Positions 52,590 through 59,883 of a stretch of 64,000 nt of DNA are shown in pieces (position 1 is the stretch's first letter; each line of letters begins with the position of its first letter). Source of the DNA: Propionispora vibrioides (lineage in GTDB: Bacteria; Bacillota; Negativicutes; Propionisporales; Propionisporaceae); contig NZ_FODY01000007.1 in the NCBI RefSeq assembly GCF_900110485.1, positions 107,064 to 171,063 on the forward strand, written 5' to 3'. A program made the translations under genes and the position numbers. Under the pieces are notes generated by a model. That model saw only the letters and a program-made list of their open reading frames with translations, had not been told where the DNA came from and did not search any database.

Positions 52590-53183
52590 TTAATAGGTTT
52601 CGGCAAACACTTCAAAGAAAGCCTTCGGATGAAGGCAGGCCGGACATTTTTCCGGTGCGGCCGTGGCTTCATGGATGTAACCACAGTTAGCACATTTCCA
52701 AAATACCTTACCGTCTTTTACAAATACCGTACCGTTAGCCACATTGTCAGCCAGCTTGTTGAAGCGGACTTCATGACATTTCTCAGCAGCAGCAATCATA
52801 CGGAAGGCGGCAGCCACTTCCGGGAAACCTTCTTCAGCGGCAACCTGGCCAAAAGCCGGGTACAAATCGGTCCATTCTTCATTTTCCCCACCGGCAGCGG
52901 CTTTTAAGTTAGTCAGCGTATCACCCTTTTCCACCGGGAAGGAGGCGGTAATTTCCAGCATAACCGGCAGTTCGTCTTTCAAACCTTCCAGCAGGAAGTT
53001 ATAGAACCGTTTGGCATGTTCTTTTTCATTATCGGCAGTTTCAATAAAAATGGATTTAATCTGCTTAAAGCCTTCTTTATCAGCTACCGACGCATAGTAT
53101 GTATACCGGTTTCTGGCCTGAGACTCTCCGGCAAACGCTTTCAATAAATTTTCAGCAGTTTTAGTACCTTTTAAACTTTTCAC
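52590..53183 (-). CDS. rbr: Rubrerythrin
   Basis: 197 residues. Four-helix diiron domain with ExxH-type motifs ('ESQARNRYTYY', 'DNEKEHAKRF', 'AEKCHEVRFNKL') and a C-terminal rubredoxin-like site: 'CANCGY' and 'CPACLHP'. Reduces hydrogen peroxide in anaerobes. GTG start at 53183 with GGGAGAG upstream. Followed by hcp on the same strand, both oxidative/nitrosative stress functions, but with separate terminators. Confidence 0.95.
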   Translation of the reverse strand: MKSLKGTKTAENLLKAFAGESQARNRYTYYASVADKEGFKQIKSIFIETADNEKEHAKRFYNFLLEGLKDELPVMLEITASFPVEKGDTLTNLKAAAGGENEEWTDLYPAFGQVAAEEGFPEVAAAFRMIAAAEKCHEVRFNKLADNVANGTVFVKDGKVFWKCANCGYIHEATAAPEKCPACLHPKAFFEVFAETY

Positions 53184-53225
53184 TTTTAAATCTCTCCCTT
53201 TTATTTATTATAACGGTTATTATTA

Positions 53226-53281
53226 ACTAATAATAATTATCCGCTATTAACCATTATAGTAGTCTTTGTAAGCTTCGTCAA
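53226..53281 (-). promoter_or_regulatory. Rubrerythrin promoter with possible PerR-like box
   Basis: TTGACG (53281-53276), 17-bp spacer, TATAAT (53258-53253) on the minus strand. Just downstream GATAATTATTATTAG (53240-53226) resembles the AT-rich PerR/Fur-type palindrome TTATAATTATTATAA, at about the start of transcription. Confidence 0.6.
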
Positions 53282-53392
53282 GATCCTACCATTTTGTAAT
53301 TCGCCGTTTCCCACCGCTCCCCTGCCACTTTCACCCTGTTTGCCGGCAAATTAGTGCAAATCCCTTTGTTTTATGTTATAATCAAAACCGCG

Positions 53393-53421
53393 CTCCGGTC
53401 CGCCGCTTAACGGACGGAGAC
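53393..53421 (+). other. Hairpin in the leader of the DedA-like gene
   Basis: CTCCGGTCCG pairs with CGGACGGAG with one bulge, then CGCCTAACCGGAAAGTTACGGGCC. Could be a structured leader; I do not recognise a class. Confidence 0.35.
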
Positions 53422-53488
53422 GCCTAACCGGAAAGTTACGGGCCGACCCATCAATAGATAATCACATAAAAATTAGAGAGGAAGCGTT

Positions 53489-54070
53489 ATGGACCAAATC
53501 GTTCAGTTATTGCAAAGCTACGGTGTCTGGGGATTATTTTTGATTTCTTTTGTTGAATCCTTTATTTCCCCCATCCTGCCTGATGTCCTGCTAATTCCTA
53601 TGGTACTCGCCATTCCTGATCAGGCGTTGTATTTTTCGATTGTAGCCACCCTGGCTTCGGTGCTGGGCGGCTTTATCGGCTACGGCATCGGCAGTAAGTT
53701 TGGAACACTGGCTTTACACAAATTCGTTCCTCCACGGCATAGCCAGAAAATCGAGGAGTGGTTTACCCGCTATGGCGGCTGGGCTATTTTTCTCGCTTCG
53801 CTAGCGCCTATTCCTTATAAATTTGTCTCCATTTCTGCCGGTACCTTCCGGACCAATCTCTGGGTCTTTATCGTTGCCTCTTTACTCGGGCGCGGCAAGC
53901 GCTTTCTTTTAATCGGCCTGATCGTTCACTATTTCGGTCCTGAAGCCTTGCAGATATTCCATCAGTTACCGGCCAACTGGGTCTATGCCGGCCTTGCCCT
54001 GCTGCTGCTGGCAATAGCAGGACTCTATTACTACCGGCGGAAAAGGCCGGTACAAAATCAGCCTGAATAG
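53489..54070 (+). CDS. DedA/VTT-domain membrane protein (YqaA type)
   Basis: 193 residues, several hydrophobic segments, with the VTT core 'ESFISPILPDVLLIPMVL' and 'FLASLAPIPYKFVSISAG', and a C-terminal membrane helix with a basic tail. DedA-family proteins act in lipid scrambling and envelope homeostasis. GAGAGGAAG precedes the ATG. Single gene, convergent with the YetF-type gene. Confidence 0.85.
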   Translation: MDQIVQLLQSYGVWGLFLISFVESFISPILPDVLLIPMVLAIPDQALYFSIVATLASVLGGFIGYGIGSKFGTLALHKFVPPRHSQKIEEWFTRYGGWAIFLASLAPIPYKFVSISAGTFRTNLWVFIVASLLGRGKRFLLIGLIVHYFGPEALQIFHQLPANWVYAGLALLLLAIAGLYYYRRKRPVQNQPE

Positions 54071-54084
54071 AAAACCGAATAGTC

Positions 54085-54124
54085 AAAGGGGATATTCCGT
54101 AGTCTCTTACGGAATATCCCCTTT
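54085..54124. terminator. Bidirectional terminator overlapping the YetF-type stop
   Basis: AAAGGGGATATTCCGTA (54085-54101) pairs perfectly with TACGGAATATCCCCTTT (54108-54124). The right arm encodes the last few residues of the minus-strand gene. Confidence 0.85.
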
Positions 54125-54730
54125 TCCTGTTGTCCGTTGTTCATCGGTTAGCGCGACTTTGGCAAATACATCATCCCGGAATACCACCGTCTTGGGCTGC
54201 AGCGGTTCTTCCAACACGGCAAGCCGTTCCTCCAGCCGCCGGAGACTTTCCCATAACGTCCGGTAATCCTGCTTGTTGAGCGGCTGAAATTCCTCTTTGA
54301 GCAAAAAGCCGAACTTTCCGTTCGGTTCAATGGTGCCCCAGCGCACCTCTTCGCAACTGGCAATTCCCGCCTGCCGCAGTTCCATCTCCAGTTGCTGCAC
54401 CGTCACCCGCACCTGCTTTAAATGGTCCTTGCGAATGACACCATCTTCAATAAGCAGGACCGGCTTTCCAGTAAATACTTTTTTTAGAAATGGAATCCGC
54501 AGCTCCGCATATTCCATAAAGATAAGCGTAAACACCGCCAGCGTGACCACCACAAAAGTACTGTCCAGTTCACTGCCCACCAGCGGTTCAATTAGAACGG
54601 TGCCGACTGCCAGCATGACCACTGTTTGAGCCACCGTCATCTGGGCCAGCGATTTGCGCCCGGCAATCCGTAAAATCAATGTTCCGTATAATATAGTTAC
54701 AATGGTTTTCCAGACCAGAGACAGTTCCAC
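54107..54730 (-). CDS. DUF421 membrane protein (YetF/YcaP family)
   Basis: 207 residues. Three N-terminal membrane helices, then a cytoplasmic domain with 'GKPVLLIEDGVIRKDHLKQVRVTVQQLEMELRQAGI' and 'VRWGTIEPNGKFGFL', the DUF421 signature. Role in the family is linked to sporulation or membrane physiology; not well defined. Its last codons lie within the shared terminator hairpin. Confidence 0.85.
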   Translation of the reverse strand: MELSLVWKTIVTILYGTLILRIAGRKSLAQMTVAQTVVMLAVGTVLIEPLVGSELDSTFVVVTLAVFTLIFMEYAELRIPFLKKVFTGKPVLLIEDGVIRKDHLKQVRVTVQQLEMELRQAGIASCEEVRWGTIEPNGKFGFLLKEEFQPLNKQDYRTLWESLRRLEERLAVLEEPLQPKTVVFRDDVFAKVALTDEQRTTGKGDIP

Positions 54731-54836
54731 TTCAGTTCCTCCTTACCAGACCGGCCTGCACCGGTTTACTTCCTAGTATACCCGCAGTCGCCCGGCTTAT
54801 TGCCGTTTGGCAAGCTCCACTCCCCTTTTAAATGAA

Positions 54837-54875
54837 AAGGACTGTCGCAAAGAATTCTCCCCTGACGACAGTCTC
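54837..54875 (-). terminator. Terminator of the LysE-type gene
   Basis: GACTGTCG pairs with CGACAGTC (54840-54847 with 54866-54873), then CCTTTTCATTT on the minus strand. Confidence 0.7.
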
Positions 54876-54888
54876 TTACCCTGATTGA

Positions 54889-55521
54889 TTATCTTTTGGA
54901 CAACGCCAGTTTTACACCGAAGGAAAATAGCATAAAACCGACACAGCGCTGAAAGTTTATCCTAAACAGTGGTTTAGCAAACCAGGCCCGGATATAACCG
55001 AAAGCGGAAGCCACAAACAAAAACCACAATAGCACAATCAGCACGGCGGTCAACCCCAGGACAAACAGATAAAACTGCGCGTTTTCACCGGGAGTGACAA
55101 ACTGTGGCAGCAGGGTCAAATAAAAAATCGAGGCTTTGGGATTTAAGACATTCGTCAAAGCTCCCTGCCAGAAATAGCTGCTCAGTTTTACGGCTGCCCC
55201 GGCGTTCTCTCCGCCGTCTGCTGCCGTAAGTTCAGCACTTTCACCGGCATGGCGGAAAGTCATCCAGCCCATATAGCATAAATAGGCAGCGCCAATATAC
55301 TTTATCCATTCAAACAACGTGACCGACTGGGCGATAATCGCCGACAGGCCCAATACCGCCGCCATAGTGTGGACCAAAAGACCCGAGGCAACACCGCAGG
55401 CGCTCAGTTGCCCGCCGCTCCGGCCGGCGGCCAGCGTATTCTTCGTAACCAGGGCGAAATCGGCTCCTGGCAAGATAGCCGCCGCCAAAGCAGTCAATAT
55501 AAAAACTCCGAAATTTTCCAT
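54889..55521 (-). CDS. LysE family translocator
   Basis: 210 residues, about six hydrophobic helices, beginning 'LTALAAAILPGADFALVTKNTL' (the LysE/RhtB start motif) with 'WQGALTNVLNPKASIFYL'. Exports amino acids or similar small molecules; substrate unknown. Lies 22 bp after the radical SAM gene, on the same strand. Confidence 0.88.
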   Translation of the reverse strand: MENFGVFILTALAAAILPGADFALVTKNTLAAGRSGGQLSACGVASGLLVHTMAAVLGLSAIIAQSVTLFEWIKYIGAAYLCYMGWMTFRHAGESAELTAADGGENAGAAVKLSSYFWQGALTNVLNPKASIFYLTLLPQFVTPGENAQFYLFVLGLTAVLIVLLWFLFVASAFGYIRAWFAKPLFRINFQRCVGFMLFSFGVKLALSKR

Positions 55522-55543
55522 ACTGATATCTCCTTAGCCCAAC

Positions 55544-56440
55544 TTATTCCTCTACTGTATTATAAGGGTCCCATTCCGTCAATCCCGCCAATTGACCTTT
55601 CATCTGCCGGCAAGCGGCAAGCAGCTTATCCTTATCCTGCGGCAAGCTTCCCGCCAACGGGGCGTAATTGGAAATATGATTGCTGCGAAACAGGCAATGG
55701 CCGCCTTCCGGCAAATTAATCATCGTCAGCAGTGCCTGCATTTCGCCGGCAATTTCCGCCGGCGACAGCACGGCAAACTGTCCCGCTTCGTATGCCTGGC
55801 GCAGTTCACTGCCGCGATACAGCATCAGCGTCAGGACACTGAACATATGGGGCCGAATAGCGTTGATCGCCAGCGCTGTATGGCGGGCATGCTGCTCCGA
55901 CCACAGTCTGCCACCCAGACCGGCAATCACCATCAGCGACAGCTTCATGCCAGCCGCCACAATACGCTGACCGGCTGCCACCGCCTGCTGCGCCGTAACC
56001 CCCTTACGGACATACTGCAGCACCTCGTCGTCGCCCGACTCCAACCCGTAATAAACGAGCTGCAGACCGGCCTCGCGCAAGGCCAGCAGCTCTTCCGGCG
56101 TTTTACTTAACATATCGCGCGGACCGGCATAACAGGACACACGGCGCAGTTTGGGCAACTCCTGCCGTAAAAGCGCCAAAATCTCCAATAACCGTTCCGT
56201 CGGTAACACCAGGGCATTGCCATCGGCGAGAAATACCCGCCGGATACTCTCTCCATAACGTTTCGCCCGCTCAACCTGGGGCACAATCTCCTCCATCGTC
56301 CGCAAGCGGAAGGAAACGCTGCGGTACATGTTGCAATAGGTGCAACGATTGTGCGAACAGCCGATAGTCACTCGCAGGATGAAACTGTCGGCTTCGCTGG
56401 GCGGACGAAAGACCGGCCCCTCGGCCGTGTCAAAATACAT
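55544..56440 (-). CDS. Radical SAM protein
   Basis: 298 residues. The SAM cluster motif is 'GCSHNRCTYCNMY', CX4CX2C instead of the usual CX3CX2C, a variant found in one radical SAM subgroup. 'YYGLESGDDEVLQYVRKG' is typical of the barrel, with 'GLGGRLWSEQHA' following. Substrate unknown. Start at 56440: GAGGTG 6 nt upstream of ATG. Followed by the LysE gene; msrB lies 45 bp upstream. Confidence 0.88.
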   Translation of the reverse strand: MYFDTAEGPVFRPPSEADSFILRVTIGCSHNRCTYCNMYRSVSFRLRTMEEIVPQVERAKRYGESIRRVFLADGNALVLPTERLLEILALLRQELPKLRRVSCYAGPRDMLSKTPEELLALREAGLQLVYYGLESGDDEVLQYVRKGVTAQQAVAAGQRIVAAGMKLSLMVIAGLGGRLWSEQHARHTALAINAIRPHMFSVLTLMLYRGSELRQAYEAGQFAVLSPAEIAGEMQALLTMINLPEGGHCLFRSNHISNYAPLAGSLPQDKDKLLAACRQMKGQLAGLTEWDPYNTVEE

Positions 56441-56484
56441 AGCGCTCACCTCTCTCACTTATGGCAAAAGCGCGGCAGACCCGT

Positions 56485-56940
56485 CTACTTAGCCTTACCC
56501 GTGCCGGCAAACAGCTTCTCATACTCACCATAGCCCTCTTTAGCCAAATCTTCCCGGGCAATAAACCGCAGCGCCGCCGAATTGATACAGTACCGCAAGC
56601 CGCCCGGCAGCGGCCCGTCGGTAAACACATGGCCCAAATGGGAATCGGCCTGCTTGCTCCGCACCTCGGTACGGGTCATGCTATGGCTCCGGTCAAGCTT
56701 TTCCCGGACAGTTTCCCGCTGCAGCGGTTTGGAAAAGCTGGGCCAGCCACAGCCTGAATCAAACTTGTCCAGCGAGCTAAAGAGCGGCTCGCCGGAAACA
56801 ATATCCACATACAGGCCTTCGGCTTTGTGATCCCAGAATTCATTGGCAAAGGGTGGCTCGGTTCCATTTTGCTGCGTAACTTCATACTGCAGGTCGGTAA
56901 GCTTCTTTTTTAAGATTTCTTTGCTGTTTGATTCGCTCAT
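56485..56940 (-). CDS. msrB: Peptide-methionine (R)-S-oxide reductase
   Basis: 151 residues. SelR/MsrB domain: '[18 protein letters not shown]', '[20 protein letters not shown]', '[10 protein letters not shown]' and the catalytic Cys in '[15 protein letters not shown]'. The zinc CxxC pairs are missing, so this is the zinc-free form. Start at 56940 with GAGGAGTG 6 nt upstream. Confidence 0.93.
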   Translation of the reverse strand: MSESNSKEILKKKLTDLQYEVTQQNGTEPPFANEFWDHKAEGLYVDIVSGEPLFSSLDKFDSGCGWPSFSKPLQRETVREKLDRSHSMTRTEVRSKQADSHLGHVFTDGPLPGGLRYCINSAALRFIAREDLAKEGYGEYEKLFAGTGKAK

Positions 56941-57007
56941 TCTGAACACTCCTCATCACAAATATGTATTGCCTTTCATCCTTTCTTCTTTCAACTCCCC
57001 TTACAAA

Positions 57008-57051
57008 TAACAGCCGCCATCAATGCTAATCAGTATTGATGGCGGCTGTCG
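57008..57051 (-). terminator. Terminator of the secreted-protein gene
   Basis: CAGCCGCCATCAAT (57011-57024) pairs with ATTGATGGCGGCTG (57035-57048), 26 bp past the stop codon. Confidence 0.75.
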
Positions 57052-57076
57052 CTCAGCGGCTTCCGCCGGCAAGCCG

Positions 57077-58027
57077 TTAAGGAATCGCAGCCTCGTTCAT
57101 GGCAATGTCCTTTACTGCTTGCAGCACATCCTGCTGGAACGTCAGCATTTTACTGCTGTAATTCCAAATCGCCTGCTCCGTCCCATTGGTTTTTTCATCA
57201 ACCGATACCGGAGCCCCCCAACTAAGCAAAACCTGCTCTTTAGTCATGCCCGGTTCCACCGTACCGGCGTCAAGCTGATTCCAGATTTCATCAGACCAGC
57301 CCAAAGTAGTACGCGGATTTTCCAGGAACAAGGCTGCCTGCCAGGGAGACTGCTCCGTCCAGGCTGTCACAGGCTGATTGGTCCAACTGTAGGCAATCGG
57401 CAATACCGCCTTTTGCCCATGGACCTGGATAATCAGCCAGATAGGTTCATTGGCCCGTAAGCCGGTATATACATCCAGCACCTGCGCTGCTTCACCCAGC
57501 TTTACAGGCACAGCGGCAGCAGCTTCACCGGCCTGGGGATCGTACATTCCCTGCAGCATGCGCTGCTTTAAATAAATAGTCTTGCCTAATAACTGCTGTC
57601 TGGCTTTTGAAAGATCGGCCTCGGGTACAACCCCTTCCAGTTGCCCCCGCATCGTCCGGCCCAGGAACGTTTTGCCGGTTTTATCGTCTTTAAAATGAAC
57701 CATATATTCATACTGCTGGTCACCGGCCAGATAAGGCACAACCGCCGAAACCGTCATTACCTTGCCCTCGAAGCTCTTATAAGGCAGCCGGACCGAGGTG
57801 TCGCCGGCAAAGCCTTGCTCCGCCTGTTCTTCGGGGAAAATTTCATAGCCCTCCGACTGTTTATCTGCCGGCAGCGCCAAGAATACAAAGCGTTGGCCCA
57901 CCCATTGATCGGGAGTTAGATTCGGAGAATTGGCCAAGAGCGAAGCTTGGGCCCAGGCAACCGTGGAAAAACCGATACAAAGTATCATGCTCACCAGTAC
58001 CAGGAAAAACAGGGTCACTCGTTTCAC
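57077..58027 (-). CDS. Secreted protein of unknown function
   Basis: 316 residues. A clear Sec signal peptide (KR then a hydrophobic run, cleavage after AWA near residue 26). The mature part has no family I recognise; near the C-terminus 'GMTKEQVLLSWGAPVSV' resembles the BamE/SmpA-type motif (M..eeV...lG.P), followed by aromatic residues. Probably an envelope or spore-associated protein. Single gene. Confidence 0.7.
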   Translation of the reverse strand: MKRVTLFFLVLVSMILCIGFSTVAWAQASLLANSPNLTPDQWVGQRFVFLALPADKQSEGYEIFPEEQAEQGFAGDTSVRLPYKSFEGKVMTVSAVVPYLAGDQQYEYMVHFKDDKTGKTFLGRTMRGQLEGVVPEADLSKARQQLLGKTIYLKQRMLQGMYDPQAGEAAAAVPVKLGEAAQVLDVYTGLRANEPIWLIIQVHGQKAVLPIAYSWTNQPVTAWTEQSPWQAALFLENPRTTLGWSDEIWNQLDAGTVEPGMTKEQVLLSWGAPVSVDEKTNGTEQAIWNYSSKMLTFQQDVLQAVKDIAMNEAAIP

Positions 58028-58310
58028 TTTTTCATCCTCCTTCGCCGCAGCGCGCCTTCCTGCCGGACAGGCGTGCTGTCAGGTATCGTGGTTTATTATA
58101 TCATAAATAACTGGATAATATTTTTAGTAACTATTGTTATTATAAAATAAAGCAAACAAATAATTAATAATTAATATTAAAAAAAACTATTTATACTTTT
58201 ATTGTTTTTTGGTAAAATATTACTAACAATTAAAAACCGAGTATATTTACCGTTTGTTTGATCTATATTTAAACAGTATGGCTATTGTACTCACTCAGGA
58301 GGGATTTTAA
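58028..58310. other. A/T-rich intergenic stretch before the nitroreductase gene
   Basis: Between divergent genes. The part 58090-58290 is strikingly A/T-rich compared with the rest. It must hold two promoters; TTGTTT...TATGGC near 58255 is a weak candidate. No repeat family or gene seen. Confidence 0.4.
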
Positions 58311-58910
58311 ATGGAAAAAGGCTTTTTAACCGCTGTGAAAGAAAGAAGAACATTCTACGGAATCAGCAAGGACATTACTGTAAAGGAAGACCGCATTGAG
58401 GAAATTGTCAAGGAAGCCGTTCTCTATGCTCCTTCCGCCTTCAACTCGCAAAGCGCCCGGGCCGTTGTCCTGTTCGGTAAGCAACATGATGCTCTCTGGG
58501 ATATTACCAAAGAAGCGCTGCGGCAGATCGTTCCCGCCGCCAATTTTGCCGCCACGGAGGAAAAAATCAACTCTTTCCAGAGCGGCTATGGCACCATTCT
58601 CTATTTTGAAGATATCTCGGTAGTGGAAAATCTGCAAAAAAGCTTCCCGCTCTATAAGGATAATTTCCCCCTATGGTCCCAGCAGTCTTCGGGCATGCTG
58701 CAATACATTATCTGGACAGCGCTGGAAATTGAGGGACTTGGCGCTTCCCTGCAACATTACAATCCGCTCATCGACGACAAAGTAAAAGAAAGCTGGAATA
58801 TTCCGGCCAACTGGAAACTTATCGCCCAAATGCCGTTCGGTCAGCCTACCGCCCAGCCCGGACCGAAAGAATCCCAGCCCCTGCCGGAACGGGTTAAAGT
58901 GTACAAATAA
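58311..58910 (+). CDS. Nitroreductase family flavoprotein
   Basis: 199 residues. FMN-dependent oxidoreductase of the YdfN/YodC-type: 'KERRTFYGISKD', 'APSAFNSQSARAVVL', 'SSGMLQYIIWTALEIEGLGASLQHYNP' and 'MPFGQPTAQPGPK'. Reduces nitro compounds or quinone-like acceptors. GGAGGG lies before the ATG. Followed by a terminator. Confidence 0.9.
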   Translation: MEKGFLTAVKERRTFYGISKDITVKEDRIEEIVKEAVLYAPSAFNSQSARAVVLFGKQHDALWDITKEALRQIVPAANFAATEEKINSFQSGYGTILYFEDISVVENLQKSFPLYKDNFPLWSQQSSGMLQYIIWTALEIEGLGASLQHYNPLIDDKVKESWNIPANWKLIAQMPFGQPTAQPGPKESQPLPERVKVYK

Positions 58911-58959
58911 CCCAACTTGGTTTATGACCTAAACAGGCGTATGCCCTTCCGGGCATGTG

Positions 58960-59003
58960 AAAATCCTAAACTCGGCAGGCTATGCCGGTTTAGGATTTTT
59001 CTT
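58960..59003 (+). terminator. Terminator after the nitroreductase gene
   Basis: AAAATCCTAAACTCGGCA pairs with TGCCGGTTTAGGATTTT (58960-58977 with 58983-58999), followed by TCTTTATT. Confidence 0.8.
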
Positions 59004-59043
59004 TATTCCGTTCCCTTATACTGCTTACAAAAGGAGTGATACC

Positions 59044-59778
59044 ATGCCACAACCAGTCGCTATCGTCACCGGCGCCGCCCGGGGCATCGGCAAAAGCATT
59101 GCCCTGACATTGGCCCGCCGGGGCACGGCTGTGCTTGTTGCGGACAGCAGCCAGCAAGGCCGGCAAACCGTAGACGAAATGAAGGAGCAAGGCCTGGAAG
59201 CGATATTTCGTCAGGCCGACGTCAGTGTGCCCCAGTCCGTACGGCAGGTCGTCGAAACAGCACAAAGCCATTACCGCCGTCTGGACTGGATTGTCAATAA
59301 CGCCGGAATCAGCGCGTTCAAGCCGATCGATGAAATTTCCATCGATGAATTTGATCATATACTTGCTGTCAATCTGCGTGCCGCTTTTTTGTTCGCTAAG
59401 TTTGGCGCCCCGCTGCTCCGCCAGTCACCGCAGGCAGCCATTGTCAATATCGCCTCCACTCGGGCGCTGATGAGCGAACCCCATAACGAGGCTTACGCTG
59501 CCGCCAAAGCCGGCTTGCTGGGCCTTACCCACGCGCTGGCCAATTCCCTGGGTCCGGCCGTCCGGATAAACGCCGTCTGCCCCGGCTGGATTGCCACGGA
59601 AAACACCCCGGCCCTGAGTCCGGCCGACCATGCTCAGCATCCGGTCGGCCGGGTGGGACTTCCCTCGGATATTGCCAATATGACGGCCTTTCTGCTCTCA
59701 GCCGAAGCCTCGTTTATTTCCGGTCAGGCTTTCGTCGTCGACGGCGGCATGACTAAAAAAATGATCTACACCGAATAA
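59044..59778 (+). CDS. Short-chain dehydrogenase/reductase
   Basis: 244 residues. Classical SDR: 'TGAARGIGKS' (cofactor loop), 'NNAG', Ser in 'NIASTRAL', 'YAAAK' (catalytic Tyr/Lys), 'GWIAT'. NAD(P)-dependent oxidoreductase, substrate unknown. AAGGAG precedes ATG 59044; the frame is open to 58957 but that part lies over the terminator. Confidence 0.9.
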   Translation: MPQPVAIVTGAARGIGKSIALTLARRGTAVLVADSSQQGRQTVDEMKEQGLEAIFRQADVSVPQSVRQVVETAQSHYRRLDWIVNNAGISAFKPIDEISIDEFDHILAVNLRAAFLFAKFGAPLLRQSPQAAIVNIASTRALMSEPHNEAYAAAKAGLLGLTHALANSLGPAVRINAVCPGWIATENTPALSPADHAQHPVGRVGLPSDIANMTAFLLSAEASFISGQAFVVDGGMTKKMIYTE

Positions 59779-59780
59779 GT

Positions 59781-59883
59781 TAGTACCTTATCAGCCTTAG
59801 TCCAGTGAATACGGCTGGTCTATTTTCCGCAGCCCCTTGTTGTCGTCAGTCAGCATACTACCGGTATGCCCCTCTCCTCCGCC
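59781..59883. repeat. Half of a family 1 element, copy i, forming the end of a coding region
   Basis: TAGTACCTTATCAGCC, GGTCTATTTTCCGCA, TTGTTGTCGTCAGTCAGCATACTACCGGTATGCC and CCTCCGCC match copy b. On the minus strand it is read through by the GGDEF gene, which gets its last ~28 codons and its TAA (59799-59797) from the element. Confidence 0.85.

Noticed and set aside
58090..58290. Possible replication origin or phage attachment site in the A/T-rich stretch
   Set aside because: No DnaA-box cluster, tRNA gene or integrase nearby; it fits an ordinary divergent promoter region.
4137..59883. CRISPR array
   Set aside because: The repeats are dispersed, palindromic and ~160 bp long, without regular spacers or cas genes.
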